Source: Agrobacterium cucumeris
GTDB lineage: Bacteria > Pseudomonadota > Alphaproteobacteria > Rhizobiales > Rhizobiaceae
Length of the DNA stretch: 64,000 nt
Assembly (NCBI RefSeq): GCF_030036535.1
Contig: NZ_CP080387.1
Span: 558,001-622,000, forward strand
Reading direction: 5' to 3'
Shown here: positions 1-8,975 of the stretch, in pieces
Layout: every line of letters begins with the position of its first letter
How positions within the stretch are numbered: position 1 is the stretch's first letter
Notes under the pieces: generated by a model
Database searches by the model: none
Told to the model about the DNA's origin: nothing
The model's input: the letters and a program-made list of their open reading frames with translations, nothing else
Made by a program: the position numbers and the translations under genes

Positions 1-23
1 TTGGAACACATCTAGGTGAAAAA

Positions 24-3000
24 ATGAACTTGGAAGCTTCTTTCTCTCCAGATGCAATCACTCTGTCCGCAAAGAACGAGCGCGCGGGTCTACTGCACCG
101 GTTGGTGCGCCGTAGTGTCAAATCTGATCTTCAGAACCTGAGTCCCGACGAACGTTCACTGGCCTTTGCAATTGCCGATCTACGGGCCGCAGCGGACACG
201 CTCGGCGAACAACTTTCGATCGATTCTGATCGCATCGTCATGTCCCATCGCATCGCTGCGTCCGTCACCGGTGAAACAGGCGCAGTACTCGGTCTGCCGC
301 CTTTGGTAGAGATGACGCTGAAAACCGATGCGGAGGGAATTGTCGGTTCGTCAGGTTTCCGACTTAGGTACGAATGGTCGCGCAATGGCCAACGGCAAAT
401 GCCACGTCGAACTGGAGCCATTCTGGAAACCGCAAACGGTTTGCGACGAATTCCTATGTGGATGATGGACGCCATCGCCATCGCCGACGCCTACCGGCCG
501 GATGGAAACGACGCCGCCGATTGGGAGGCGCTAGGACGTTTCCGCAAGGCACTTGATCCTGGTGCTGTCAGCGGAGCCTCGGACGAGGCGTCGCGTATCT
601 CGATGACAGATTTTCTGAGCGGTCTGGAGGTGCGTCTCGTCGACCGCTTCTCACTCTCGCCAAAGGGGGAGACGGACTTCGACGTGGTGCCGTTCTCTGG
701 TTATACCTTGGAGGTGCATGGTAGCGCTTCTGAAGCCGCCGAGGTTTCCGAGTCCATGAGCGAGGTACAGGGACTAGACCTGCAGCGATTTCAGACATTG
801 GTAAGAGGAAGGGGGGCCCTGCCCGCCTATCGATTATCTCCTGGTCGTTACGTGGTGGTAGAACAGTCAGCGTCACCGGCCCTTGCCGTGATGGCTGAAA
901 TGCAGAAGGCAGCAGCCGAGGAGCGGCGCGCCTTCATCCGTAATCCCTTGCCACGAGTAACGGAAGCAGTGGAGGCGCAGCTCCGTTCTTCCGGGCAATT
1001 GGATGGTTTGTCGCCCCAGGCCGAGCAGGAAGCCATAGAGGCAGCGGTTGGTCCCGTACTTGTTGAAACCCGGGAATTTTCCGAACGGGTTACTGGCGTC
1101 GTCAAGTATGAAAAGCCGGGTCTCGGCGAGTTCGAGGATAGCGGGACAAGCTGGCTGCCGGAGGACTTCAGCGCGCGCCTGATCGATATCCTCGATAGGC
1201 AGGGTACTGCCGAGCTGCAGACCCTGCGCGAGCGCGTCCAGGAAGCAATTGAGGCTGGAAGGCCGACCGTCGATTTCGAGGATTTGGAGGTCCCCGCTCG
1301 ACCGGAAATGCTGCAGCTCATCGACGAGCGGATGGTGTCGGGAGACGCTGACGACCGTGGCGAGGATGAGGCAAAACCAGAAAAGGTGGGCCCATTCGTT
1401 CTCGATACCGAAGTGAACTACGACGATCTCAAATGGCTCGCTAAGCTCAGGCCGCGCATGTCCGAGTTGCCGGACACCCTACCCGAGGGCATTCGAACGC
1501 CGTTGAAAGGGCATCAGAAGGAGAGTTTCAGCTGGCAGGTTGGCGCGTGGCGGGCCGGATTGCCGGGCGTCCTCAATGCCGACGAGCAGGGCCTCGGCAA
1601 AACTCTCCAAACCATCTCTTTCCTGGCCTGGCTCAAGGAAGTGATCGCTCGTCCTCAAGCCGAGAGCCGGGGGCCTGTTCTCGTTGTTGCGCCAACATCC
1701 CTTCTCGAAAATTGGGAGCAGGAAGTCGCCCGACACATGCACGAGCCTGGGCTGGGTCATCTGATCCGCCTCTATGGGTCGAGTATCGGTGGACGCAAGC
1801 TGACGGGAGCGAAGGGAAAGGACACGGACGATGGGGAGGCCAAGCTTGACTTGGGCGCGCTGCATGAAGCCGTGGCAGAGGGGCGGGCGCATCGCTACTG
1901 GCTTCTCACCACTTATACGACGCTGACGAACTATCAGCATTCTCTGGCTCGCATACCCTTTTCCGCCGTTGTCTTTGACGAAATCCAGGCCTTGAAAAAC
2001 CCTGTCAGCCTCCGCGCAGTTGCTGCCCGTTCGATCAATGCTGATTTTCGAATTGGCCTCACCGGTACACCCATCGAGAATGCCACTGTTGACCTCTGGG
2101 CAATCATGGACCAGCTCGCACCGGGATCGCTCGACAGCCTCAAAGATTTCCGTCAACGCTATGCGAAGCCAGAGGAAGACAACATGGCCGAGCTGCACGG
2201 CAGGGTTTTTCTGCCCCGTGGCGGCACGCCGCCTCTTGCTGTCCGCCGCCTGAAGGAAACGGTCGCAACCGATCTGCCCGCCAAATCCCGTCGTATTCAC
2301 CCCCGCCTGATGCCGGATGTTCAGGCCTTGGCATATGACGATGCCCGACTGAAGCTTGCGCGAGGAGGCATGGGCGCGCAGCTCAAAATGCTTCATCACA
2401 TTCGCAGCGTTTCCGTCCACCCGGCGCTGGAAATCAAAGCAAGTAACGATGAGTTCGTCGTATCGTCTGCGCGGCTACAGGCTGCCATGGATATCCTGAA
2501 TCGCATCAAAGCGAATGGCGAACGTGCCCTTGTCTTCATCGAGCACCGCCAGATGCAGTATCGCTTCATCGAGTTGGTTCGCAGTGAATTAGGTCTGCCG
2601 CGAGTCGATCTCATCAACGGCGACACTCCCATTCCTCAACGTCAGGCAATTGTGAACCGGTTCCAGCGCCATCTGGATGACGACCAGGGGTTTGACCTTC
2701 TAGTTCTCGGTCCGAAGGCAGCGGGCACCGGGCTGACGCTAACGGCGGCGACCCACGTCATCCACTTATCTCGATGGTGGAATCCGGCAGTTGAGGAACA
2801 GTGCAACGATCGCGTACACCGGATTGGCCAGACGCGGCCTGTTACAGTGCATTTGCCCATGGCCATTCACGAAGGCTATCGGGAGCAGTCTTTTGACTGC
2901 CTCCTCCAGAGCTTGATGATGCGCAAGCGTCGCCTCGCCAGTTCGGCGCTTTGGCCCATGGGGGACGTCGATGACGACGTTGCTGGCCTTCAGAAGGGCA

Positions 3001-3122
3001 TGGCGTCCGAGCGGTTAGGCATGGAGGCTGACCCTCTTGGCAAGACCATGGCGGCCATGTTTGCCCGCGACGAGCTGGAGCTGCCGCCGCGAGAAGCTGA
3101 CGGTTCCTACCCCATCCATTGA
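24..3122 (+). CDS. SNF2-family DEAD/DEAH-like helicase (ZorD/DrmD-like candidate)
   Basis: A 1032-residue protein with an unrecognised N-terminal region of about 460 residues followed by a two-lobe SNF2 ATPase. Motif I reads DEQGLGKT (residues 520-527), the Walker B/DExx box is DEIQ (652-655), then a TGTP-type motif III and a C-terminal helicase lobe with RVHRIGQ (from residue 930). Such enzymes translocate on double-stranded DNA. Large stand-alone SNF2 proteins of this size are typical of defence systems (Zorya ZorD, DISARM DrmD), but the partner genes would lie left of the window, so the system is not established. A possible tail of an upstream frame (stop TAG at 13-15) ends 8 nt before this ATG, suggesting an operon. 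Confidence 0.9.
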   Translation: MNLEASFSPDAITLSAKNERAGLLHRLVRRSVKSDLQNLSPDERSLAFAIADLRAAADTLGEQLSIDSDRIVMSHRIAASVTGETGAVLGLPPLVEMTLKTDAEGIVGSSGFRLRYEWSRNGQRQMPRRTGAILETANGLRRIPMWMMDAIAIADAYRPDGNDAADWEALGRFRKALDPGAVSGASDEASRISMTDFLSGLEVRLVDRFSLSPKGETDFDVVPFSGYTLEVHGSASEAAEVSESMSEVQGLDLQRFQTLVRGRGALPAYRLSPGRYVVVEQSASPALAVMAEMQKAAAEERRAFIRNPLPRVTEAVEAQLRSSGQLDGLSPQAEQEAIEAAVGPVLVETREFSERVTGVVKYEKPGLGEFEDSGTSWLPEDFSARLIDILDRQGTAELQTLRERVQEAIEAGRPTVDFEDLEVPARPEMLQLIDERMVSGDADDRGEDEAKPEKVGPFVLDTEVNYDDLKWLAKLRPRMSELPDTLPEGIRTPLKGHQKESFSWQVGAWRAGLPGVLNADEQGLGKTLQTISFLAWLKEVIARPQAESRGPVLVVAPTSLLENWEQEVARHMHEPGLGHLIRLYGSSIGGRKLTGAKGKDTDDGEAKLDLGALHEAVAEGRAHRYWLLTTYTTLTNYQHSLARIPFSAVVFDEIQALKNPVSLRAVAARSINADFRIGLTGTPIENATVDLWAIMDQLAPGSLDSLKDFRQRYAKPEEDNMAELHGRVFLPRGGTPPLAVRRLKETVATDLPAKSRRIHPRLMPDVQALAYDDARLKLARGGMGAQLKMLHHIRSVSVHPALEIKASNDEFVVSSARLQAAMDILNRIKANGERALVFIEHRQMQYRFIELVRSELGLPRVDLINGDTPIPQRQAIVNRFQRHLDDDQGFDLLVLGPKAAGTGLTLTAATHVIHLSRWWNPAVEEQCNDRVHRIGQTRPVTVHLPMAIHEGYREQSFDCLLQSLMMRKRRLASSALWPMGDVDDDVAGLQKGMASERLGMEADPLGKTMAAMFARDELELPPREADGSYPIH

Positions 3123-3141
3123 TACAGAATGGCAGATTTTC

Positions 3142-3930
3142 ATGAATGACATTTGGGTGAGCAAAGGGCTGGTCATCGACGCGCCTTGGATCAGTTTGAT
3201 CTTGAGTGGCCAGAAAGATTGGGAGATGCGCTCCACCGGTACAAGCCACCGCGGATGGTTTGGCTTGATCTGGAAGGGGATGGGGAGCGTCTATGGCGTC
3301 GCACGATTGGCCGGCGCCGGCGGTCCTATGAGCCCGCAGGAAATGATCGAGGCTTTTGAACACCACCGTATTCCAGAAGAGATGATCCGTTCGGGTGCGG
3401 TTGCTAAATGGAACAGGCCCTGGTTTCTGGCTGACGTCATAAGGCTTCCCACGCCAGTGCGCTACAAGCACCCAAACGGTGCCGTGACCTGGGTCGAATT
3501 CAGCGAGAATGTAAGCTCTGCGATCAAGGATCAGATTGCAGCGCTACAGGAGCCCCTCCCGGAGCCGGCGCCGGTGGTCAAACTGGAAGCCCATGGCATG
3601 CAATCGGAAGCCGTGTGGCGTCAAATCGGCGAAAGCGTGCTGACCCAAGGCAATCTCGATCACAATCACATCTATCTACGCGAGTTTTTCCATCGCTTCC
3701 CGAAAGATGCAGTAGGGGGCTCGAACAAGGCGGAGATGGCCTCTCGCGAAATATCGATCATGTGGGATGGCGGGCCCCTTGTTGTTACTGATCTGGATGG
3801 CTCGAAAAGGTTCTTTCGCGCAAGGGGGTGGCTAGGCTCCTTCTTCCGTTACAATGGTGCGCGTATCGGCGACCGCGTTATCGTCGAAGAGGGAGCGCCC
3901 TACAGTTACAGAGTTCGCATCCTACGGTGA
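3142..3930 (+). CDS. ASCH-domain (PUA-like) protein
   Basis: A 262-residue protein whose first ~120 residues look like an ASCH domain: APWISLILSGQKDWEMRS, then GWFGLIWKG, a VYGVARLAG strand and an LSPQE-like helix (here MSPQEM). ASCH domains are PUA-related folds proposed to bind RNA or modified nucleic acids. The C-terminal ~100 residues (SEAVWRQI to YRVRILR) form a second compact domain, rich in aromatic and basic residues, that I do not recognise. The frame is open upstream to 3037, inside the helicase gene; I chose the ATG 19 nt after the helicase stop because it begins exactly at the ASCH-like sequence. Same strand and tight spacing suggest co-transcription with the helicase. Confidence 0.75.
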   Translation: MNDIWVSKGLVIDAPWISLILSGQKDWEMRSTGTSHRGWFGLIWKGMGSVYGVARLAGAGGPMSPQEMIEAFEHHRIPEEMIRSGAVAKWNRPWFLADVIRLPTPVRYKHPNGAVTWVEFSENVSSAIKDQIAALQEPLPEPAPVVKLEAHGMQSEAVWRQIGESVLTQGNLDHNHIYLREFFHRFPKDAVGGSNKAEMASREISIMWDGGPLVVTDLDGSKRFFRARGWLGSFFRYNGARIGDRVIVEEGAPYSYRVRILR

Positions 3931-4029
3931 GGTGAGGCAGGCTCTCTTGGTTGACGTTGTCTTGTTAGGGGTTATACCTTTCCCGGATGCAGCTATTTCA
4001 CGACCCTTACTATTTATTTGGAAAAGAAG

Positions 4030-4593
4030 ATGAGCAGCAGACAATCTCGCGGTGATTGGCTACTTGAATTCTTGTTGAATGAAAGGGGATGCTCAAATTT
4101 TGCCTGCGGAAAATGTTATTATCCAATCCGCGCTAAGCTTATAGGCGAATTGCGCAAAGCTTATTATTGCCGGGAGACTTCAAGCCGGGAGACTTCCGAG
4201 ATGATTTTCGCGCAGCATCTTCCTCAATTGGAGCCAAAAGTCCTCGAATTTCTGGCAGAGAGCCTAGCAGCTGTACGTCCGCACCCCGGACAGACCGCTT
4301 CGGTTGAGACTACAATGTTTGTTATCCTTGGTCTTCACAGCGCCTATTCGCGGCGAGGAGACGAAAATCGACTCGATGAGATGCTCCAAGAATCGTGGGC
4401 GGGAACTGTCCTGGCCAAAATGCGGGCCCACTATGAAGCAGTCCAGAAGCGCATACGTAGCCATCGCGAGCGGGAACGAAGCGCCCCATTAGAGCGTGAG
4501 CGCAAAAAGGCAGAAAAGGCAGCCCGGCACTTGGCGCGGATTTCAAAAAAAGACGAACGCTACGAAGCATGGCTGATGAAAAAGACGACGTAG
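4030..4593 (+). CDS. Hypothetical protein with Cys cluster and basic C-terminus
   Basis: A 187-residue protein that I do not recognise. The N-terminal part has a short cysteine cluster (CSNFACGKCYY) that could bind metal, followed by a predominantly helical middle. The last ~60 residues are highly charged (Arg/Lys/Glu), probably a coiled coil or nucleic-acid-contacting tail. The ATG at 4030 is preceded by GGAAAAGAAG, a reasonable ribosome binding site; a TTG at 4018 is an alternative. It lies 99 nt after the ASCH gene and has lower GC than the flanking core, so it probably belongs to the same acquired block. No function can be assigned. Confidence 0.65.
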   Translation: MSSRQSRGDWLLEFLLNERGCSNFACGKCYYPIRAKLIGELRKAYYCRETSSRETSEMIFAQHLPQLEPKVLEFLAESLAAVRPHPGQTASVETTMFVILGLHSAYSRRGDENRLDEMLQESWAGTVLAKMRAHYEAVQKRIRSHRERERSAPLERERKKAEKAARHLARISKKDERYEAWLMKKTT

Positions 4594-4974
4594 ACTTCCC
4601 GTCTTGGCTGGCGATGTCGAGCAGCTTTAGCCTTTGATCCGCTATCGGGGCTATAGGGACTGCGAACGACTGTCGCCCCGCGGAAATAATTTCCGCATGC
4701 TTCCATATTTCCCCGGACTGCCGTTCTGGAATGTCGTACAAGAGTGTCGTAAAAGCATATTAGGTGATCAAGATTTGTTAACCTTCTCAGAGGCTTGAAA
4801 GAGGGCGAAATCCCTAGCTGGGAATCCTGGCGCCCCAGCCATTCCTGACTTTTATCATATATAGTTTTCACGCTTTTTGCGAGAATGTGCAAATAGAAAC
4901 AATTTTAGATTGAATATTGCAGATTCCGCAACACTTTTATGATTTTCTAATTCAGATATCAGGAGTGTACAGTA
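4594..4974. other. AT-rich intergenic stretch
   Basis: About 380 bp with markedly more A+T than the rest of the window. I see no convincing gene, tRNA fragment or integrase. It probably holds the promoter for the small membrane protein that follows, and may contain the right border of the accessory block. Confidence 0.4.
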
Positions 4975-5169
4975 GTGACCCAAACATTAGAACCAAGTCC
5001 ATCCCACAACGAACTCCCAAACAAGCCCGATTTCGAATGGATTTTCTGGGTGCTTCCCATCATCGTGTTTGCCGTAATTGCATATCTCGGTGACTGGAAA
5101 TGGGCGTTTATAATCGGAGGGGGAATTGCCGCGATGCTCTTTGTCTATTTCAAGTTTATCAAGCGATAA
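4975..5169 (+). CDS. Small two-helix membrane protein
   Basis: A 64-residue protein with a polar N-terminus (about 20 residues) and two hydrophobic segments, IFWVLPIIVFAVIAYLG and WAFIIGGGIAAMLFVYFKF, ending in the basic residues KR. This is the layout of a small inner-membrane protein. The start is a GTG with AGGAG 9 nt upstream (4961-4965), which supports translation. No family is recognised. It sits between the helicase block and mqo; whether it belongs to the accessory block or to the core is unclear. Confidence 0.6.
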   Translation: MTQTLEPSPSHNELPNKPDFEWIFWVLPIIVFAVIAYLGDWKWAFIIGGGIAAMLFVYFKFIKR

Positions 5170-5224
5170 TAGCCTCATAAGAAGTCATGTGATCTAGGCA
5201 CCGAGTTTTCTGTATAGATTTCAT

Positions 5225-5257
5225 AAAAAACGCCGCGCATCCAGAGACACGCGGCGT
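5225..5257 (-). terminator. Rho-independent terminator of mqo
   Basis: An 8-bp perfect GC-rich stem (ACGCCGCG/CGCGGCGT) with a 12-nt loop. On the minus strand it is followed by a run of six T residues. It lies about 30 bp past the mqo stop codon. Confidence 0.85.
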
Positions 5258-5283
5258 CCAATCTTAAATCTCGCGACGATGCC

Positions 5284-7011
5284 TTAAAGCGCGATATCAG
5301 GCACCTTCTTCACTGGCGCACCCGCAGGGGTCGCGCCGGCACCCTTCAGCGCATCAAGATCGATCTGCGGCGGGGTCGGCAACTGCAGGTGCTCGGCGGT
5401 GTAAGCCCATTCCTCACGTACCTTTTCCGGATCGTCATTGAGCTTGGTGCCGTAGCTCGGCACGATCTGGCGGATCTTGGCCTGCCATTCCGGCGTCGCC
5501 ACCTTGTCCTTGAACACCTTTTCCAGGACGCTGAGCATGATCGGGGCTGCGGTCGATGCACCCGGCGAAGCGCCGAGCAGGCCGGCGATGCTGCCGTCCT
5601 GTGCGGAGACGACTTCGGTGCCGAGCCGCAGCACGCCGCCCTTTTCTTCGTCGCGCTTGATGATCTGCACGCGCTGGCCCGCCTGCCACAGGCGCCATTC
5701 GCCCTGCTTGGCATTCGGGAAATATTCCTTCAGCGCGGCAAAGCGGTCGTCATCCGACATCATCAGCTGGCCGGCGAGATATTCCACCAGCGGATATTCA
5801 TCGATGCCCACGCGCACCATCGGCCAGGCGTTGCTGGTCGTGACGGAGGAGACGAGATCGAAATAGGAGCCTTCCTTAAGGAACTTGGTGGAGAAGGTGG
5901 CGAAAGGCCCGAACAGAATGACACGCTTGCCACCCAGCACGCGGGTGTCGAGATGCGGCACCGACATGGGCGGCGAGCCGACCGAGGCCTTGCCATAGGC
6001 CTTGGCCAGATGCTGCATCGTCACATCGGGGTTTTCGTTGATGAGGAACGAACCGCCCACCGGGAAGCCGGCATAATCATCGGCTTCCGGAATGCCGGAC
6101 ATCTGCAGCAGATGCAGCGCGCCGCCGCCGGCGCCGATGAACACGAATTTCGCATCCACCACCTGTTCGGCATCGGTCTTGGTGTTGGCATAGGTCACGC
6201 GCCAGCTGCCATCGGCATTGCGCTGGATGTCGGAGACTTCGCTATTGACCTGCAGGTCGAAATTCTGGTCACCCTGCAGATGCGACACGAACTGGCGGGT
6301 AATTTCGCCGAACTCCATGTCGGTGCCGAGCGGCGACCAGGTCGCGCCGATCTTCTGGGAAGGATCGCGGCCTTCCATCATCAGCGGCACCCACTTCTTG
6401 ATCTGCTCGGGGTCGCTGGAATATTCCATGCCGGCGAAAAGCGGGCTGGCCTTGAGCGCCTGATAGCGCTTTTCCAGATAGGCGATGTTCTCATCACCCC
6501 AGACGAAGCTCATATGCGGCGTGTGGTTGATGAAGGAACGCGGGTTTTTCAAGACGCCGTTGCGCACCTGCCAGGCCCAGAACTGCCGGGAAATCTGGAA
6601 GGATTCGTTGATGTTGATCGCCTGGGTGATCTTGATGTTGCCGTTGTCGTCTTCCGGCGTGTAGTTGAGTTCCGCAAGCGCCGAGTGGCCGGTGCCGGCA
6701 TTGTTCCAGCCGTTCGAGCTTTCAAGCGCCACGCCATCCAGCCGCTCCAGCATCTGCATCGACCAGGTCGGCTCCAGTTCGCGCAGCCACACACCGAGCG
6801 TCGCGCTCATGATGCCACCGCCGATCAACAGCACATCGACCTTCTTGGCGGTCGTGTTGGCGAGAAGCGGAGAGGAGGGCAGCGCCGCTGCGGCAATCCC
6901 GGCAAGCGCGCCACCCAGAACCTGACGGCGGTTCAAAGCGTGGGAAAGGGAAGTGTCCTGGGAGAGATCAGTGAGCTGGGATTTGTCTTGATTGATGGGA
7001 GTCACGGCCAT
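5284..7011 (-). CDS. mqo: Malate:quinone oxidoreductase with Tat-like leader
   Basis: FAD-dependent enzyme that oxidises malate to oxaloacetate and passes electrons to the quinone pool, at the cytoplasmic membrane. 575 residues from the chosen ATG. The FAD-binding [10 protein letters not shown] motif lies near residue 62, and family blocks such as [14 protein letters not shown] and [18 protein letters not shown] follow. The residues before the FAD motif include NRRQVLGG (R28, R29), a ~15-residue Ala/Gly/Leu-rich stretch and a possible ALPSSPLLA cleavage site, which resembles a twin-arginine signal; most described Mqo proteins lack one. Upstream in-frame codons to 7098 exist, but the ATG at 7011 starts the leader-like sequence. 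Transcribed alone, with its own terminator. Confidence 0.93.
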   Translation of the reverse strand: MAVTPINQDKSQLTDLSQDTSLSHALNRRQVLGGALAGIAAAALPSSPLLANTTAKKVDVLLIGGGIMSATLGVWLRELEPTWSMQMLERLDGVALESSNGWNNAGTGHSALAELNYTPEDDNGNIKITQAININESFQISRQFWAWQVRNGVLKNPRSFINHTPHMSFVWGDENIAYLEKRYQALKASPLFAGMEYSSDPEQIKKWVPLMMEGRDPSQKIGATWSPLGTDMEFGEITRQFVSHLQGDQNFDLQVNSEVSDIQRNADGSWRVTYANTKTDAEQVVDAKFVFIGAGGGALHLLQMSGIPEADDYAGFPVGGSFLINENPDVTMQHLAKAYGKASVGSPPMSVPHLDTRVLGGKRVILFGPFATFSTKFLKEGSYFDLVSSVTTSNAWPMVRVGIDEYPLVEYLAGQLMMSDDDRFAALKEYFPNAKQGEWRLWQAGQRVQIIKRDEEKGGVLRLGTEVVSAQDGSIAGLLGASPGASTAAPIMLSVLEKVFKDKVATPEWQAKIRQIVPSYGTKLNDDPEKVREEWAYTAEHLQLPTPPQIDLDALKGAGATPAGAPVKKVPDIAL

Positions 7012-7346
7012 ACCTGATTCTTGTTTTGTGTTAAAAACATTCCTCCCGACCGCCCCGTTATAGCAAAGCGCAAAGCGGCACAACCCGGACTTTTTCACTC
7101 CAGTTCAAGCACTTTTGCAGGTGGCTCGTCGGGACATATGGTCGCAACGGCATTTTTTGCGGTCTTGCGGATTGTCAGTTTTATGACTGCGAAGACCAGA
7201 CAGGTCTTTCAAACGGTTGAAAGCGGTCTCTGGGCCAAATATCGCGGAACGGCCCACAATCCAGTGCCTGCGGGGCGCAATGGAACGGGCCCCGTGATTT
7301 TAGGCAAAAGTTTTTTTCAGGAAAATGACAATAATCCCGAAAAAGT
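7012..7346. other. Intergenic region upstream of mqo
   Basis: About 335 bp between mqo and the terminator of the next minus-strand gene. It must hold the mqo promoter. I see no gene I would support; an open frame on the plus strand has neither a good start nor a recognisable protein. Confidence 0.4.
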
Positions 7347-7374
7347 GAAAAGGCCCGCCGTTGCGGGCGGGCCT
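7347..7374 (-). terminator. Rho-independent terminator of the 7.4-kb lipoprotein gene
   Basis: A 9-bp perfect stem AGGCCCGCC/GGCGGGCCT (7351-7359 with 7366-7374), followed on the minus strand by TTTT. It is 27 bp past the lipoprotein stop codon. Confidence 0.8.
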
Positions 7375-7400
7375 CGTTCGTTCGGTTTTGGGCCGAAATC

Positions 7401-7820
7401 TTAGTTTGCGGCGAGGAATTCCGCGCAGTAGCTGGGGCCGTTGACGCCGGGGCGGTCGGAGACCGTGCGCACCGAGGTGATCGTATAATTGCTGGAAACG
7501 ACCAGTTGCACCGTGCAGGAGAGCGAGGCGGTACGGGCGGGCGAAATCTGGCGACCCTTCTTGCCGTCCTTGCCTTCTTCGAACTTCGCCGGAATGGTGG
7601 CCTTCTTGTAACCGCCGCGCCAGTTATAGACGGTGGAGCTGCCGGATTCCGTGTCGCTCAGCGGCGGGCCGAATTTTGCGAAGAAAATGCCTGCCGACTG
7701 ACCGACCCAGCGTGTTTCCACGGGGCTCTTCTGGGTGAAGGAAGGCACGGAGCCTTCCGATGTCGTGCAGGCGGAGAGCGCAATGGCGAGCCCTGCGAGC
7801 GTTACGCTGCGAAATAGCAT
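7401..7820 (-). CDS. Small outer-membrane-type lipoprotein, unknown function
   Basis: A 139-residue protein with a lipoprotein signal peptide (MLFRSVTLAGLAIALSAC; lipobox LSAC, modified Cys18). The mature part is polar, and contains WVGQSAGIFFAKFGPP and a Lys/Gly-rich region near the middle, plus two later cysteines (SCTVQL and YCAEF) that could form a disulfide in the periplasm. This short architecture is common among uncharacterised rhizobial lipoproteins. No function is assigned. It is monocistronic, with its own terminator. Confidence 0.8.
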   Translation of the reverse strand: MLFRSVTLAGLAIALSACTTSEGSVPSFTQKSPVETRWVGQSAGIFFAKFGPPLSDTESGSSTVYNWRGGYKKATIPAKFEEGKDGKKGRQISPARTASLSCTVQLVVSSNYTITSVRTVSDRPGVNGPSYCAEFLAAN

Positions 7821-8084
7821 GGTGAAATGTCCTTTGTGCCGTGTCCGGCATCCCGCCGGTCATACCGTTCCCCTAGCAGATTTGGCGGCGGCGGGCAGGG
7901 GAGGTATGCGGCTTGACGAAAATTTCCTGCCACAATTGCTTTTTTGTAACGTTTTTCGGCCCTGCGCCCCTTGCCGCAAGCGCTTGGCGAGGCTGCTTCA
8001 CTGCGGGGAGGAAACTTGTCATAAAAAATGCAATAAGCCGCTTGTCGAATGCCGGAGGCTGGTCTATAGAAGCGCCGCTGGTCA

Positions 8085-8161
8085 CGGAGTGTAGCGCAGT
8101 CTGGTAGCGCACCACGTTCGGGACGTGGGGGTCGGAGGTTCGAATCCTCTCACTCCGACCA
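8085..8161 (+). tRNA. tRNA-Pro (anticodon CGG)
   Basis: A 77-nt cloverleaf. The acceptor stem is CGGAGTG with CACTCCG, the anticodon stem is CCACG/CGTGG around loop TTCGGGA (anticodon CGG, reading CCG), the T-arm contains GGTTCGAATCC, and the 3' end carries an encoded CCA (8159-8161). Confidence 0.96.
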
Positions 8162-8334
8162 GCTGAAAGCCTTGTATTTACGATGGCTTGCAACTCATCC
8201 CGATATTTCCTGAAAATCCCTGATGCAAAGTCTCGTGTCGAACTGACGTTTGAGACCCCGGCCGTTTGGTATGCAGTCGCCGACTGCTCGGTACCGACGC
8301 CCGCTTGTGCCCTCGATTAGCAATTGCACGAGCA

Positions 8335-8366
8335 TTTCTCATTCTCGTCAGTGCGAGAATGAGAAA
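8335..8366. repeat. Perfect 13-bp inverted repeat
   Basis: TTTCTCATTCTCG (8335-8347) and its exact reverse complement (8354-8366) are separated by six bases. Neither side has a T-run, so it is not a standard terminator. It lies between tRNA-Pro and the end of the RDRRDW lipoprotein gene. Confidence 0.7.
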
Positions 8367-8423
8367 GGTAAACAACGGCGGGACGCCGGTAAGAGGCAGT
8401 AGGTCTAATCCAGTCGACCATTA

Positions 8424-8645
8424 TCAGCGGTAGCGGTGGTCACCACGCCAGTCGCGACGATCACGCCAATCCCTCCGGTCGCGCCAGTCGCGACGATCAT
8501 AGTCGCGGTAGTGGCGATCGCGGTCATAGGTGCGGTAATACACGCCGGTCGTGTAGTATCCGCCGCTCCGGTATCCTCTGTCGTCAACACAGCCGCTCAG
8601 GATGCCAACCGAAACCAGACAGATCGCTGCGGTTAAAATTTTCAT
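8424..8645 (-). CDS. Small lipoprotein with RDRRDW repeats
   Basis: A 73-residue protein with a lipobox signal (MKILTAAICLVSVGILSGC, Cys19). The mature part is Tyr/Arg/Asp-rich, with YYTTGVYYRTYDRDRHYRDY followed by tandem RDWRD units. The ATG at 8645 has GGGAGAT upstream; the longer in-frame extension to 8750 has no such support. The repetitive Tyr/Arg tail could associate with cell-wall or surface polymers, but that is a guess; no family-based function is known to me. Confidence 0.75.
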   Translation of the reverse strand: MKILTAAICLVSVGILSGCVDDRGYRSGGYYTTGVYYRTYDRDRHYRDYDRRDWRDRRDWRDRRDWRGDHRYR

Positions 8646-8975
8646 GATCTTTATCTCCCAATGACGAACCCCAACGCGCGCTGGAGTTCGTAGTTCCATG
8701 GTTGAGAGAGTGACGTGTCGGCCATTAACCGGGCCTGAACGCGGTTCCACGGGGTTGCCTGAGGATAAGGTCCGTGGGTGCGCGATGGATGACGGCGCAG
8801 GCTCCAGCGCCGATTTGGCGGGGTACCATGGCGAGCCATCTTCTCGGTTTTTCCCGCCTTCGCAAACCTGATGCTTTTGACGTTATCAACTGCGAGGAAG
8901 CCAATGTCGGCTCAGCCGCAGGGAACGCAAAAGCACTTCAGCCGTTATCCATTCACAACAACGATGGAGGATAAT
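8646..8975. other. Intergenic region between the lipoprotein and the 25-residue peptide gene
   Basis: About 330 bp holding divergent promoters in principle. I found no gene or repeat here that I would support. Confidence 0.4.

Noticed and set aside
5389..7017. A 542-codon open frame on the plus strand across mqo
   Set aside because: It is the complement of an obvious mqo gene. It has no recognisable protein, and high-GC genes commonly have long antisense frames.
8178..8375. Minus-strand frame next to tRNA-Pro as an integrase remnant
   Set aside because: No integrase motifs, no duplicated tRNA end was seen within the window.
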